Of a stretch of DNA of 64,000 nt, positions 11,547 to 21,596 are shown piece after piece. The notes beneath the pieces were generated by a model. That model ran no database searches. It was given only the letters and a program-made list of their open reading frames with translations, and had not been told where the DNA came from. Within the stretch, counting starts at the first letter, position 1, and each line of letters begins with the position of its first letter. The stretch comes from Phymorhynchus buccinoides (Eukaryota; Mollusca; Gastropoda; Neogastropoda; Raphitomidae). Where the stretch lies: positions 32,068,435-32,132,434 of the forward strand of contig CM065690.1 in assembly GCA_017654935.2 (NCBI GenBank). The letters run 5' to 3'. The position numbers were made by a program, and so were the translations under genes.

Positions 11547-11899
11547 GGTGGACACCTGCAGCAGATTACAAAACCTATATATAGTTCACAAGAAGCTCTG
11601 CCCCGCTTGCTTTACTTTGCGGCAGTTATTCCCTGGTGGGGGTTTGCACCGAAGGTTCAAAATCTCCCCTAGTGTCATTAGTGGGTCATGATGATGAAGA
11701 AATGGGGGTTTCAAACTATGGCCACTAGTTTTGTAGCACTGATATGCTCTTGAAACGCTGTGGCGTCGTTCGATTGAAAAGCTGTTTCTTAGCGACAGCA
11801 AACTCATTCTCACTTTTCTTTCTTTCTCTCTCTCTCTATCTCTCTTTCTCTCTCTTGCGTTTGAGCGGCTAGAGTGAAGTTTGCCTCTTATTTTGGCGT

Positions 11900-12230
11900 T
11901 TTGATATTTTGTGTTTAGGTATTTTCTAGTCACATTCGGGATGCTGCCATCAGGAGAGCGCGTCGCCGCTAGTGCAGTGCCACCCATTTTTTGCCATGCT
12001 GTGAGTTTGTGTCATCCATCCCACCGAAACAACACGGCTTACTTCTACCAAATAGTGCAATGGGCTGTAATGTGTGCACAAGTTCTTGTGCATGTGTTCG
12101 CTTACGGAACCTCTGTTTTAAGTCCCATCCAAAGGAGTAGGTATTAGGAGTAAACTGCCTTCCCCAAGGACACAATACCGCGGACAGATCTGGATTCGAA
12201 CCCCAGCACTTGCAAACCCGTTAGCACACG
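11900..12230 (-). mobile_element. tRNA-derived SINE, minus orientation
   Basis: The 3' body motif (ATTCGGGATGCTGCC then GAGAGCGCGTCGCC) is at the left. A Pol III B-box (GGTTCGAATCC on the minus strand) lies near 12200, so the tRNA-like head is at the right. It is the same family as 12955-13340. Confidence 0.75.
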
Positions 12231-12231
12231 T

Positions 12232-12335
12232 TAGCACACAGTGGCAAGGAAACAGTTGTCATTAATTGGTCAAAATTCATTCCCCCTCTCCCCCTTTCCT
12301 TCCTCATCAGTCACACAAAAATTGCATGCAAATAA
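12232..12335 (+). mobile_element. SINE fragment, plus orientation
   Basis: Middle segment of the same SINE (GTTGTCATTAATTGGTCAAA and the following pyrimidine-rich stretch up to CAGTCACAC), lacking head and tail. Confidence 0.6.
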
Positions 12336-12793
12336 AAATGCAAAAAAAGGATAAAGGGAAGTAAATTGAACCACAAGAGTAATCTCCAAGTCGGCTCACT
12401 AGAAGAACGTTTTGGTATTTGAGTAAGAGACAGAGACAGAGACACTGAGACAGTTAGAAATAAAAATAGACAGAGTAAGAGAGGTGACAACCCTCAACTG
12501 ACAATATTAGTGAATAAGAAAACGAAAATAATCAACCACTCCACTCACACGTGACAAATGCAACTCGAGACAAAAGTATAACGGGGTAGGAAAAAGGGGT
12601 AATTGGGAAAGGAGGAAACGAGACAGCAGCAAGTAAGATAAACACAGTATGCCTAGGCTCACCTACGTCAGCAGTGGCTCCAGATTCCTAGACTAAAAAG
12701 TAGATACTTTTTGGCCGCGTGAGAGCCTATCAAAGTTTTAGTTACTAAATACTTACTTTTTTATGATAATATTATATTTTAACGCTGTAAAAA

Positions 12794-12796
<3 letters not shown>

Positions 12797-12849
<53 letters not shown>

Positions 12850-12859
12850 AAAAAGGGGT

Positions 12860-12910
<51 letters not shown>
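12797..12910. repeat. two long poly-G tracts
   Basis: Two runs of more than 50 G separated by a short TAAAAAGGGG-type spacer. Tracts of this length are unusual and may reflect real expansion or a consensus error. Confidence 0.9.
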
Positions 12911-12954
12911 CTTTTTTCAGAGGTTTTTGTCTGTGACAATTCCCATGCCTGACT

Positions 12955-13340
12955 AGTGTCTAGTGTAGAGTGGAGTGGCACAGTGGTAGCGCGTTCGCTT
13001 CGTGTCAAGTAAACCCGAGTTCGAACCTCGGGGTACAGGGGATTTTTCCTCTCACTTTGCACTAGGCCTTGCGGTCTGAACGTGGAGTCTTTGGGATGAG
13101 ACGATAAACCGAGGTCCTGTGTGCTCATGCACTTAGCACACGTTAAAACCATTGGCAACGAAAAAGTTGTCATTTGGTCAAAATTTACCCCCCTCCCTTC
13201 CTTCATCAGTCACATGCACATTTTTTTTTAAAATGGGTGGCGCGCCTCTGGCTGCGACGCGCTCTCCATGTGGGAGCAACCCGAATTTCACAGAGACGTC
13301 TCTGTTACTATAATGTACCTAACCTAACCTAACCTAGCCT
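12955..13340 (+). mobile_element. tRNA-derived SINE, near full length
   Basis: Head with a Pol III A-box (TGGCACAGTGGTAGCG) and B-box (GAGTTCGAACCTC), a body with GCACTAGGCCTTGCGGTCTG and GATGAGACGATAAACCGAGG, the conserved 3' domain (CTGCGACGCGCTCTCC to AATTTCACAGAGACG), and a tail of CCTAA units. Related copies occur at 11900, 21285, 40365, 47525, 58010 and 63240. It is the best reference copy in the window. Confidence 0.88.
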
Positions 13341-13389
13341 ATTATGAATATGAATTATTAGTTTTGCCAACAAAAAGAAGATGTCCCCA

Positions 13390-13790
13390 GACTAGAGACA
13401 GTTAGGCAGAGACAGTTAGGCAGAGACAGTTAGGCAGAGACAGTTAGGCAGAGACAGTTAGGCAGAGACAGTTAGGCAGAGACAGTTAGGCAGAGACAGT
13501 TAGGCAGAGACAGTTAGGCAGAGACAGTTAGGCAGAGACAGTTAGGCAGCTACAGTTAGGCAGAGACAGTTAGGCAGAGACAGTTAGGCAGCTACAGTTA
13601 GGCAGAGACAGTTAGGCAGAGACAGTTAGGCAGCTACAGTTAGGCAGAGACAGTTAGGCAGAGACAGTTAGGCAGCTACAGTTAGGCAGAGACAGTTAGG
13701 CAGAGACAGTTAGGCAGCTACAGTTAGGCAGAGACAGTTAGGCAGCTACAGTCAGGCAGCTACAGTTAGGCAGAGACAGACTAGCAAGAG
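13390..13790. repeat. 14 bp minisatellite with higher-order structure
   Basis: About 28 units of GTTAGGCAGAGACA. From about 13540 onward, a variant unit with GCAGCTACA recurs every second or third unit, giving a 42 bp higher-order repeat. It lies in the first intron of TLR A. Confidence 0.93.
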
Positions 13791-14173
13791 AGAGTTAAGA
13801 TACAGTCAAAGAGAGATTTAAGGTACAGCCAAGCATACAGTTAAGATACAATAACTTTTATTAGTGGCACATCAAAGGAAATCCAGTGCGGTGCACGGAA
13901 CAAAAACAAAAGAACAAAAACAAGGAGGGGAGCCCATCGATAAGGTAAGACTTATAATGTGTATCCTTTTGGTGCATGATAAATAAATAAACTTACCCGT
14001 TTGTGGAAATGCCACCAAATGTCTGAATTCGACTGTTTGTAATGCATTGTATGTAAGGTAATGTATCGTGCGTCGATCTGTGGCTCTCTCCTCCCCCTCA
14101 TTCCTCCTACCACCATCGCTATGTGAAGTCTTGCTTCTCTTGTTTTTATTCCCTTTCCCTCCCTCTCCCCTTG

Positions 14174-14177
<4 letters not shown>

Positions 14178-14268
<91 letters not shown>
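14178..14268. repeat. (TC)n microsatellite
   Basis: Pure TC tract of about 90 bp. Confidence 0.95.
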
Positions 14269-14271
<3 letters not shown>

Positions 14272-14689
14272 CCTACGTTGCATTCATTCTCCACTCGTCT
14301 ATCTCTCTATGTGATGTCTGTGACTCGAGGAGTTGCCATACCTTGGCTACATCCCCCACCCTTTCCCAGTTCTCCGTCGCGGCCAGATTCCCACCTGGTC
14401 CGTGACAAAAGGCTTAATGATGCAATCGCTCAGACCACTGAGGCGCGCGTCACTGCTGGTCAAGCATGACTCAGTCACGTGGTCACGTGATCTGACTAAC
14501 AGCTTAGGCCTGGCTAACTGACCAGTCCTCTCTTTGGCATATCAAAAAACAAATATAAAAATATTCCTTAATAATACATGACAACGCCGATTAACCTCAT
14601 ATTCGAACTTGCCCACACGCAGTTAGTTGTCCATTTTCCTACAGAGTTGTATCTTCCTAGGTCCCTCCGTTCAGACACTGTCGTGATTA

Positions 14690-15000
14690 CATACATGCAT
14701 ACATACATACATACATACATACATACATACATACATACATACATTCATGCATACATACATACATACATTTATGCATACATACATTACATATATACATACA
14801 TACATACATACATACATACATACATACATTACATTACATACATACATACATACACACATACATACATACATACATGCATACACATATATATACATACATT
14901 ATGTACATACATACATACATACATACATACACACATTACATGCATACATACATGCATACATACATGCATACATAATACATAAATACATACATACCCACAT
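14690..15000. repeat. (ACAT)n microsatellite
   Basis: Tetranucleotide ACAT repeats with scattered variants over about 310 bp. Apparent reading frames here (THTYIHTYIH type) are products of the repeat. Confidence 0.95.
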
Positions 15001-15209
15001 AAAGCTGTGAAACCAGCTTCGCTCTCTGGTAATAAGGGAGCATGTATGGCTAGTCCGAGAACATCAGCCCCCACACGATCAAAAAATAAAACACACGCTT
15101 ATGCACACACTCATGCATACACACACTCATGCATGCACACCCCCCCCCCCCACACACACACACAGCATATACGCATAGCCTAAACGCACAAACACACGCG
15201 TCTACTAAC

Positions 15210-15390
15210 CTGTATAAGCCGCTTACTGCACGGAAGACGGTCTTGCAACTGTAATATAAACGCAGCCACAAACACTTTTGATCAGTCTCCTCGGAAGCAG
15301 CAGACCGTAAAAATGCTGTCAACTGGCACGCATTGCGTAAAACTTGGTAAATCCCCACTCGGAGACCAGGAAGTAGGAAGTAGTGATACA
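15210..15390 (-). promoter_or_regulatory. probable first (5' UTR) exon and promoter region of TLR A
   Basis: A splice donor (TATACAG/GTTAGTAG) ends a putative non-coding exon at 15210. The next suitable minus-strand acceptor used by the paralogues is the one at the TLR A start (11556). The upstream part (15361-15390) holds a block with CAGGAAGT and TAGGAAGT, the form of ETS/PU.1 sites, shared with the equivalent regions of C (51079-51096) and D (54767-54790). The exact transcription start cannot be read. The 36 bp array of TLR B begins less than 300 bp further upstream, so B and A are tightly packed. Confidence 0.5.
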
Positions 15391-15526
15391 ATGAGTGCAG
15401 AACATTAAAAAGGGGTCCGGTTATTCGTTGAACATTAATTTGTTTATGGTTTCACTGCATTGCTTGCAAACAAGATGGCAAACCCATATACATGTACTCC
15501 CAGTTCAGATGTTTCTCATTCTCACT

Positions 15527-15532
15527 TTTATT
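15527..15532 (-). terminator. candidate poly(A) signal of TLR B
   Basis: An AATAAA on the minus strand about 150 bp beyond the end of the TLR B 36 bp array and just before the TLR A promoter region. The position is suitable; no other support is available. Confidence 0.3.
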
Positions 15533-15679
15533 ATTTGCCCCTTCAAAACGACTTCTCTATTCCTTGGGTGTTAAGTAGTCTGTTATTTCTGAATCAGTTG
15601 AACTAGTCTATTTACTTTCTCTTATTTGAGTAGCATGGTCGATCTTACTCCGAAACGCGGGGTTCAAATTTTCGGAACC

Positions 15680-16671
15680 AGCTGGTCCCACAGTCACAAT
15701 AGCCCTAGCCAGCTGGTCCCACACTCACAATAGCCCTAGCTAGCTGGTCCCACAGTCACTCCACAATAGAGGAGCGTCCCTCCACAATAGCCTTAGCCAG
15801 CTTGTCCCACAGTCACAATAGCCCTAGCTAGCTGGTCCTACAGTCACTCCACAATAGCTCTAGCCAGCTGGTCCCACAGTCACAATAGCCCTAGCCAGCT
15901 GGTCGCACAGTCACTCCACAATAGCCCTAGCCAGCTGGTCCCACAGTCACTCCACAATAGCCCTAGCCAGCTGGTCCCACAGTCACTCCACAATAGCCCT
16001 AGCCAGCTGGTCCCACAGTCACTCCACAATAGCCCTAGCCAGCTGGTCCCACAGTCACTCCACAATAGCCCTAGCCAGCTGGTCCCACAGTCACTCCACA
16101 ATAGCCCTAGCCAGCTGGTCCCACAGTCACTCCACAATAGCCCTAGCCAGCTGGTCCCACAGTCACAATCCACAATAGCCCTAGCCAGCTGGTCCCACAG
16201 TCACTCCACAATAGCCCTAGCCAGCTGGTCCCACAGTCACTCCACAATAGCCCTAGCCAGCTGGTCCCCACAGTCACTCCACAATAGCCCTAGCCAGCTG
16301 GTCCCACAGTCACTCCACAATAGCCCTAGCCAGCTGGTCCCACAGTCACTCCACAATAGCCCTAGCCAGCTGGTCCCACAGTCACTCCACAATAGCCCTA
16401 GCCAGCTGGTCCCACAGTCACTCCACAATAGCCCTAGCCAGCTGGTCCCACAGTCACTCCACAATAGCCCTAGCCAGCTGGTCCCACAGTCACTCCACAA
16501 TAGCCCTAGCCAGCTGGTCCCACAGTCACTCCACAATAGCCCTAGCCAGCTGGTCCCACAGTCACTCCACAATAGCCCTAGCCAGCTGGTCCCACAGTCA
16601 CTCCACAATAGCCCTAGCCAGCTGGTCCCACAGTCACTCCACAATAGCCCTAGCCAGCTGGTCCCACACGG
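15680..16671 (-). repeat. 36 bp exon-derived minisatellite, TLR B
   Basis: About 27 units of the same 36 bp sequence as in A, starting inside the last codons of TLR B and very uniform over 15880-16640. The far end (15680-15880) is degraded, with short units and a small foreign insertion near 15770. In contrast to A and C, the second unit from the gene here is the consensus form. Confidence 0.93.
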
Positions 16672-16897
16672 GGTGGTTGACAGGGGCGTCCCTGGGCACG
16701 TGAAACACGTGTCGCTCGGAGTAGCGCCTCAGCAGTCTCTCCAGGGAGGCCATGGGGGGCAGGAGGTGGGGCTGCTCCATGAACACCACCAGCACGCGGT
16801 GAGGAAGCCGGTCTGTGATGCTGCGCTGAGCCTGGTGCACCGTGAAGCCGCAGGACCAGTCATCGACTGCGAAAGCCGGCGTCACCAGCAACAGCAC
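16634..16897 (-). CDS. TLR B, coding exon 4 (TIR-2, C-terminus)
   Basis: A 264 bp terminal exon, phase 0, encoding residues 871-957. The acceptor is TTTTCCTGCCAG. It differs from the A exon by only a few residues (for example AVDDWS in place of AADDWS, and DRLPHR for DRHPHR). It ends VWDQLARAIVE and a TGA that belongs to the first unit of the 36 bp array. It completes the TIR domain begun at 20324-20599. The intron before it is 3.4 kb and almost entirely tandem repeats plus a retrotransposon fragment, so correct splicing has to select this acceptor from about twenty decoys. Confidence 0.9.
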   Translation of the reverse strand: MLLLVTPAFAVDDWSCGFTVHQAQRSITDRLPHRVLVVFMEQPHLLPPMASLERLLRRYSERHVFHVPRDAPVNHPVWDQLARAIVE

Positions 16898-17803
16898 CTG
16901 GCAGGAAAACCAAGGATCATATATAACGTTCACGAGTAACAGCACCTAGCAAGAAGACCAAGGGTCAGATATAACGTTCATCAGTAACAGCACCTAGCAA
17001 GAAGGCCAAGGATCATATATAACGTTCACGAGTAACAGCACCTAGCAAAAAGACCAAGGGTCATACATAACGTTCACTCGAAACAGCACCTAGCAAGAAG
17101 ACCAAGGGTCATACATAACGGTCACCAGTAACAGCACCTAGCAAGAAGACCAAGGGTCATACATAACGTTCACTCGTAACAGCACCTAGCAAGAAGACCA
17201 AGGGTCATATATAACGTTCACCAGTAACAGCACCTAGCAAGAAGACCAAGGGTCATATATAACGTTCACCAGTAACAGCACCTAGCAAGAAGACCAAGGG
17301 TCATACATAACGTTCACCAGTAACAGCACCTAGCAAGAAGACCAAGGGTCATATATAACGTTCACCAGTAACAGCACCTAGCAAGAAGACCAAGGGTCAT
17401 ACATAACGTTCACCAGTAACAGCACCTGGCAAGAAGACCAAGGGTCATACATAACGTTCACCAGTAACAGCACCTAGCAAGAAGACCAAGGGTCATACAT
17501 AACGTTCACCAGTAACAGCACCTAGCAAGAAGACCAAGGGTCATACATAACGTTCACCAGTAACAGCACCTGGCAAGAAGACCAAGGGTCATACATAACG
17601 TTCACCAGTAACAGCACCTGGCAAGAAGACCAAGGGTCATACATAACGTTCACCAGTTACAACACCTAGCAAGAAGACCAAGGGTCATACATAACGGTCA
17701 CCAGTTACAACACCTGGCAAGAAGACCAAGGGTCATACATGAAGTTCACCAGTTACAACAACTAGCAAGAAGACTAAGGGTCATACATAATGGTCACCAG
17801 TAA
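16898..17803 (-). repeat. 48 bp acceptor-edge minisatellite, TLR B, part 1
   Basis: About nineteen units of 48 bp directly before the TIR-2 exon in gene sense. Each repeats a pyrimidine tract plus AG and the exon start GTGCTGTTACTGGTGA. In most units the acceptor reads TGC TAG in the TIR frame, so the AG is also part of a stop codon. Some units (near 17425, 17570, 17620) have TGC CAG, keeping an acceptor without a stop. The array is interrupted at about 17806 by a retrotransposon fragment and resumes at 18690. Confidence 0.93.
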
Positions 17804-17805
17804 CA

Positions 17806-18690
17806 GCAGTACGTCAAAAATATACTTTCAGATAGGTCAATACGAGTAAGATTGGGGAATGTTTACTCTTCAGCTAAAACAGTTGACATAGGCATTCCAC
17901 AAGGATCTGTAATAGCACCACTGCTATTTAATATATTAATTCATGATCTACCAAATTGTCTATCGAAGACAACAAATGCTGTGCAATACGCAGATGATAT
18001 AGCTATTTGGGTCAACACATCTTTAAGAAAACGTACTAACAAAAGATCAGTTAATCATGTTCAGAACATATACCAAAGAGAACTTGATAATTTAAATCAA
18101 TATATGAAAGAAAATGGATTGATGTTATCAAAAGAAAAAACGTATCTTATGCTTTTCAATAATGGTGAAAATCCTAAAACTCTACCTCAGTTAGTATTGG
18201 ATGGAAACATTCTTGCTTATAAGCTTTCAGTTAAGTTCTTAGGTGTATATTTGACATCAAAATTAAATTGGACAGTTCATATTGAGTATTTGATTTCAAA
18301 AGCGAGAACAAGACTTAATTTTCTGAAAATTATAAACAAACAATCATGGAGTCAAAATACCAAAACATTACTACATCTTGCAAGTGCTTTAGTTCGATCA
18401 GTACTATCCTATGGGCAAGAGGTTTATTTCAGTGCATCAAACACTCTTTTAGATAAGTAACAAAGCATAGACAGTAAAGCTATTAAACTAGTACTTGGTA
18501 TTCCTATGCACTCTAACACTCTTAGAACATATAAAGAGAGCAATATAATGTCATTAGCTGAATATAGAAAGTTATCTGCCTCAAAATATATAGTAAGAGG
18601 TCTCTCTATTGACAACAATATAAAGGAGGAAATATTCACAGACTCAGAGACAGATTATCCAAAGCGAGCAAAAAATATAATAATACATAA
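17806..18690 (+). mobile_element. non-LTR retrotransposon RT fragment inside the 48 bp array
   Basis: Plus-strand RT segment, antisense to TLR B. The main frame (17852-18460) contains VDIGIPQGSVIAPLLFN, then VQYADDIAIW, the RT catalytic box, then VKFLGVYLTSKLNWTVHIEY and LVRSVLSYGQEVYF. A stop near 18460 breaks it, with coding similarity continuing to about 18685. Both flanks are units of the 48 bp array. The fragment starts within the RT and also ends before the RNase H region, so it is truncated at both ends and lacks any tail. It is a relative of the A intron 1 fragment, but clearly a different copy and in the opposite orientation. Confidence 0.87.
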
Positions 18691-18812
18691 CGGTCACCAG
18701 TAACAGCACCTAGCAAGAAGACTTAGGGTCATACATAACGGTCACCAGTAACAGCACCTGGCAAGAAGACCAAGGGTCATACATAACGGTCACCAGTAAC
18801 AGCACCTACTGT
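18691..18812 (-). repeat. 48 bp acceptor-edge minisatellite, TLR B, part 2
   Basis: About two and a half further units beyond the retrotransposon fragment, in register with the 48 bp period. The following 330 bp (18813-19145) is ordinary intron sequence, nearly the same as 37873-38215 in C. Confidence 0.88.
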
Positions 18813-19149
18813 GTCCTTGTGACCGGGAGGACGTTAAGCATAAACTTTCATTAATCCTTCAGCACCTAATAAGATGACCAATGATCATGTTTATCAGAAA
18901 TAGACCTGGCGCAAAAACCTAGACTCAGATGGACGTTAACCAGAGTGATAGTGCCTGGCAAGAAAACCAAGACCCGTTGAAAATGGTGAATATAACACAG
19001 CATCAGAATTAATAGAATGACTGAACATGCGCTCCTTTGGAAGAAGCTCGTACGTTTCTTCCTCCTTTGGTTCTTTGATTATTTATTCCACGTGTGGCTT
19101 CAAACAGATTCAGCAACACATAGTTGTCCTATACTGTTAGCTGTCATTC

Positions 19150-20323
19150 TCACTGACCTTCCAGCTGTCCTCGATGAAGACCACGATGTTGTTCTATACT
19201 GTTAGCTCTCATTCTCACTGACCAGCTGTCCTCAATGAAGTCCACAATGTTGTCCTATGCTGTTAGTTCTCATTATCACTGACCTTCCAGCTGTCCTCAA
19301 TGAAGTCCACGATGTTGTCCTATACTGTTAGCTCTCATTCTCACTGACCTTCCAGCTGTCCTCAATGAAGTCCACGATGTTGTCCTATACTGTTAGCTCT
19401 CATTCTCACTGACCTTCCAGCTGTCCTCAATGAAGTCCACGATGTTGTCCTATACTGTTAGCTCTCATTCTCACTGACCTTCCAGCTGTCCTCAATGAAG
19501 TCCACGATGTTGTCCTATACTGTTAGCTCTCATTCTCACTGACCTTCCAGCTGTCCTCGATGAAGTCCACGATGTTGTCCTATACTGTTAGCTCTCATTC
19601 TCACTGACCTTCCAGCTGTCCTCGATGAAGTCCACGATGTTGTCCTATACTGTTAGCTCTCATTCTCACTGACCTTCCAGCTGTCCTCGATGAAGTCCAC
19701 GATGTTGTCCTATACTGTTAGCTCTCATTCTCACTGACCTTCCAGCTGTCCTCGATGAAGTCCACGATGTTGTCCTATACTGTTAGCTCTCATTCTCACT
19801 GACCTTCCAGCTGTCCTCGATGAAGTCCACGATGTTGTCCTATACTGTTAGCTCTCATTCTCACTGACCTTCCAGCTGTCCTCGATGAAGTCCACGATGT
19901 TGTCCTATACTGTTAGCTCTCATTCTCACTGACCTTCCAGCTGTCCTCGATGAAGTCCACGATGTTGTCCTATACTGTTAGCTCTCATTCTCACTGACCT
20001 TCGAGCTGTCCTCAATGAAGTCCACGATGTTGTCCTATACTGTCAGCTCTCATTCTCACTGACCAGCTGTCCTCGATGAAGTCCACGATGTTGTCCTATA
20101 CTGTTAGCTCTCATTCTCACTGACCAGCTGTCCTCAATTAAGTTGTCCATCTCATTCTCACTGATGATACTGATAGGTCTCATTCTCACTGAACTTCCAG
20201 CTGTCCTCAATGAAGTCCACGATGTTGTCCTATACTGTTAGCTCTCATTCTCACTGACCTTCCAGCTGTCCTCGATGAAGTCCACGATGTTGTCCTATAC
20301 TGTTAGCTCTCATTCTCACTGAC
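19150..20323 (-). repeat. 65 bp donor-edge minisatellite, TLR B
   Basis: About eighteen units of 65 bp, very uniform from 19280 to 20010, irregular from 20060 to 20200. Each contains the TIR-1 exon end (DFIEDSWK codons) and the donor GTCAGTGAGAATGAG. The real donor is the unit joined to the exon at 20324. Confidence 0.93.
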
Positions 20324-20599
20324 CTTCCAGCTGTCCTCAATGAAGTCCACGATGCTGTCGGCCCTCACGGAGCCCGGCAGCTCCTCATGGTCCCTCAGCA
20401 GGAATCGGATGCCGTGGCCCTGCAGACAGCGGGGCAGGTGCACACAGGCCAGGAAGGCGTCAGCGTCAGCGTAAGCCAGGAACACGTCTCTGCGGAAGTC
20501 GTGCCTGGAGGGCATGCGCAGCCGCCGCACCAAGTTCCACACGTACTTGATGTGGGTCCAGCTCCGTGACACCATGAATATGGTCAGCAGAGCCAGAAT
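20324..20599 (-). CDS. TLR B, coding exon 3 (TIR-1)
   Basis: A 276 bp exon, phase 0 at both ends, encoding residues 779-870. It starts with the end of the membrane helix (ILALLTIFMV) and carries box 1 (RRDVFLAYADAD) and box 2 (LLRDHEELPGS). The acceptor is GTTCTGTGCCGACAG and the donor AAG/GTCAGT. It is the same size as in A. The exon end reads SIVDFIEDSWK where the array consensus encodes NIVDFIEDSWK, so the functional exon and the array units differ by at least one base. Confidence 0.9.
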
Positions 20600-20800
20600 C
20601 TGTCGGCACAGAACACAGATAGTAAAATACGGGTCAAACCATCTCTTTCCTGACCACTGTCCACAAACGTCATGTAGGTGGTCAGCAGATCCAGAATCTG
20701 TCAGCACACACAACAGGTAGGACAATGGTCAACCCATCTGTGTCCTGACCACTGTCCACAAACACCATGAATGTGGTCAACAGAGCCAGAATCTGTCAGC
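20600..20800 (-). repeat. about 97 bp acceptor-edge repeats, TLR B
   Basis: The block CCAGAATCTG marking the TIR-1 acceptor recurs at 20593 (the real exon), 20691 and 20786. Each copy also contains part of the exon start, including CATGAATATGGTC-type sequence. This gives two decoy acceptors with attached exon starts. Confidence 0.85.
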
Positions 20801-21001
20801 ACACACCTGGAGGTCAGGCCAAGTGGGGTCAACCCATCTCTTTCCTCAACACTATCCACACATTTTCATTTTCGCAGAGGGTTTTTTCCTCATGCAACCC
20901 TCAACAACCATCAGGAAAATGTTTAATTTCTTTCCTCAAAATCTGGCAGAAGATTTGCGGATTCAGTTAAGCTTGTTTCATTCATTCATTCTGTCTATCT
21001 G

Positions 21002-21141
<140 letters not shown>

Positions 21142-21284
21142 CTCTCTCTCTCTCTCTCTGTATGTCTTTGTATGTCTGTCTGTGTGTCTCTCTCTCTGTC
21201 TGTCTCTCTCTCTCTTTCTGTCTCTCTCTTTCTGTTATTCTCTCTCTATCTCTCTCTCTCTTTCTTCTTCTTTGATCTTATATA

Positions 21285-21405
21285 CATTTATTAGGTATTA
21301 GGTATTAGGTACTTTATAGTAACAGAGGCGTCTCTGTGAAATTCGGGATGCTCCCACCTGGAAAGGGCGTCGCAGCCAGAGGCACGCCACCCTTTTTTGC
21401 ATGCA
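21285..21405 (-). mobile_element. SINE 3' fragment
   Basis: Only the tail (TATTAGG units) and the conserved 3' domain (TCTGTGAAATTCGGGATGC, then GGGCGTCGCAGCCAG) are present. The tRNA-like head is missing. Confidence 0.75.
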
Positions 21406-21596
21406 ATTGTTACAATTATCCTAATTGCATGTCTCTCAACTATTTTGATTTCCCCTGTAACTTACTAGACTAGTTTTTATTGTTCATCTGAGACCTTATT
21501 CTTTATATGTTATCCTGCATAGCGCATCTTCATCCTGAACCCAAATATTGCGGCGAGTGGCTATTGCCAGAAGAAGAAGAAATTGTTGTCTTTTAC

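Noticed and set aside
12965..13040. Possible tRNA gene
   Set aside because: A- and B-box motifs are present, but the sequence continues into a conserved SINE body repeated elsewhere; it is a tRNA-derived SINE head.
13317..13340. CCTAA repeats resembling an arthropod-type telomere
   Set aside because: They are the short tail of a SINE; the same TTAGG-type tail follows other SINE copies such as 21285.
14578..15010. Open frames rich in HTYIHT or CMYVCM
   Set aside because: Translations of the ACAT tetranucleotide repeat.
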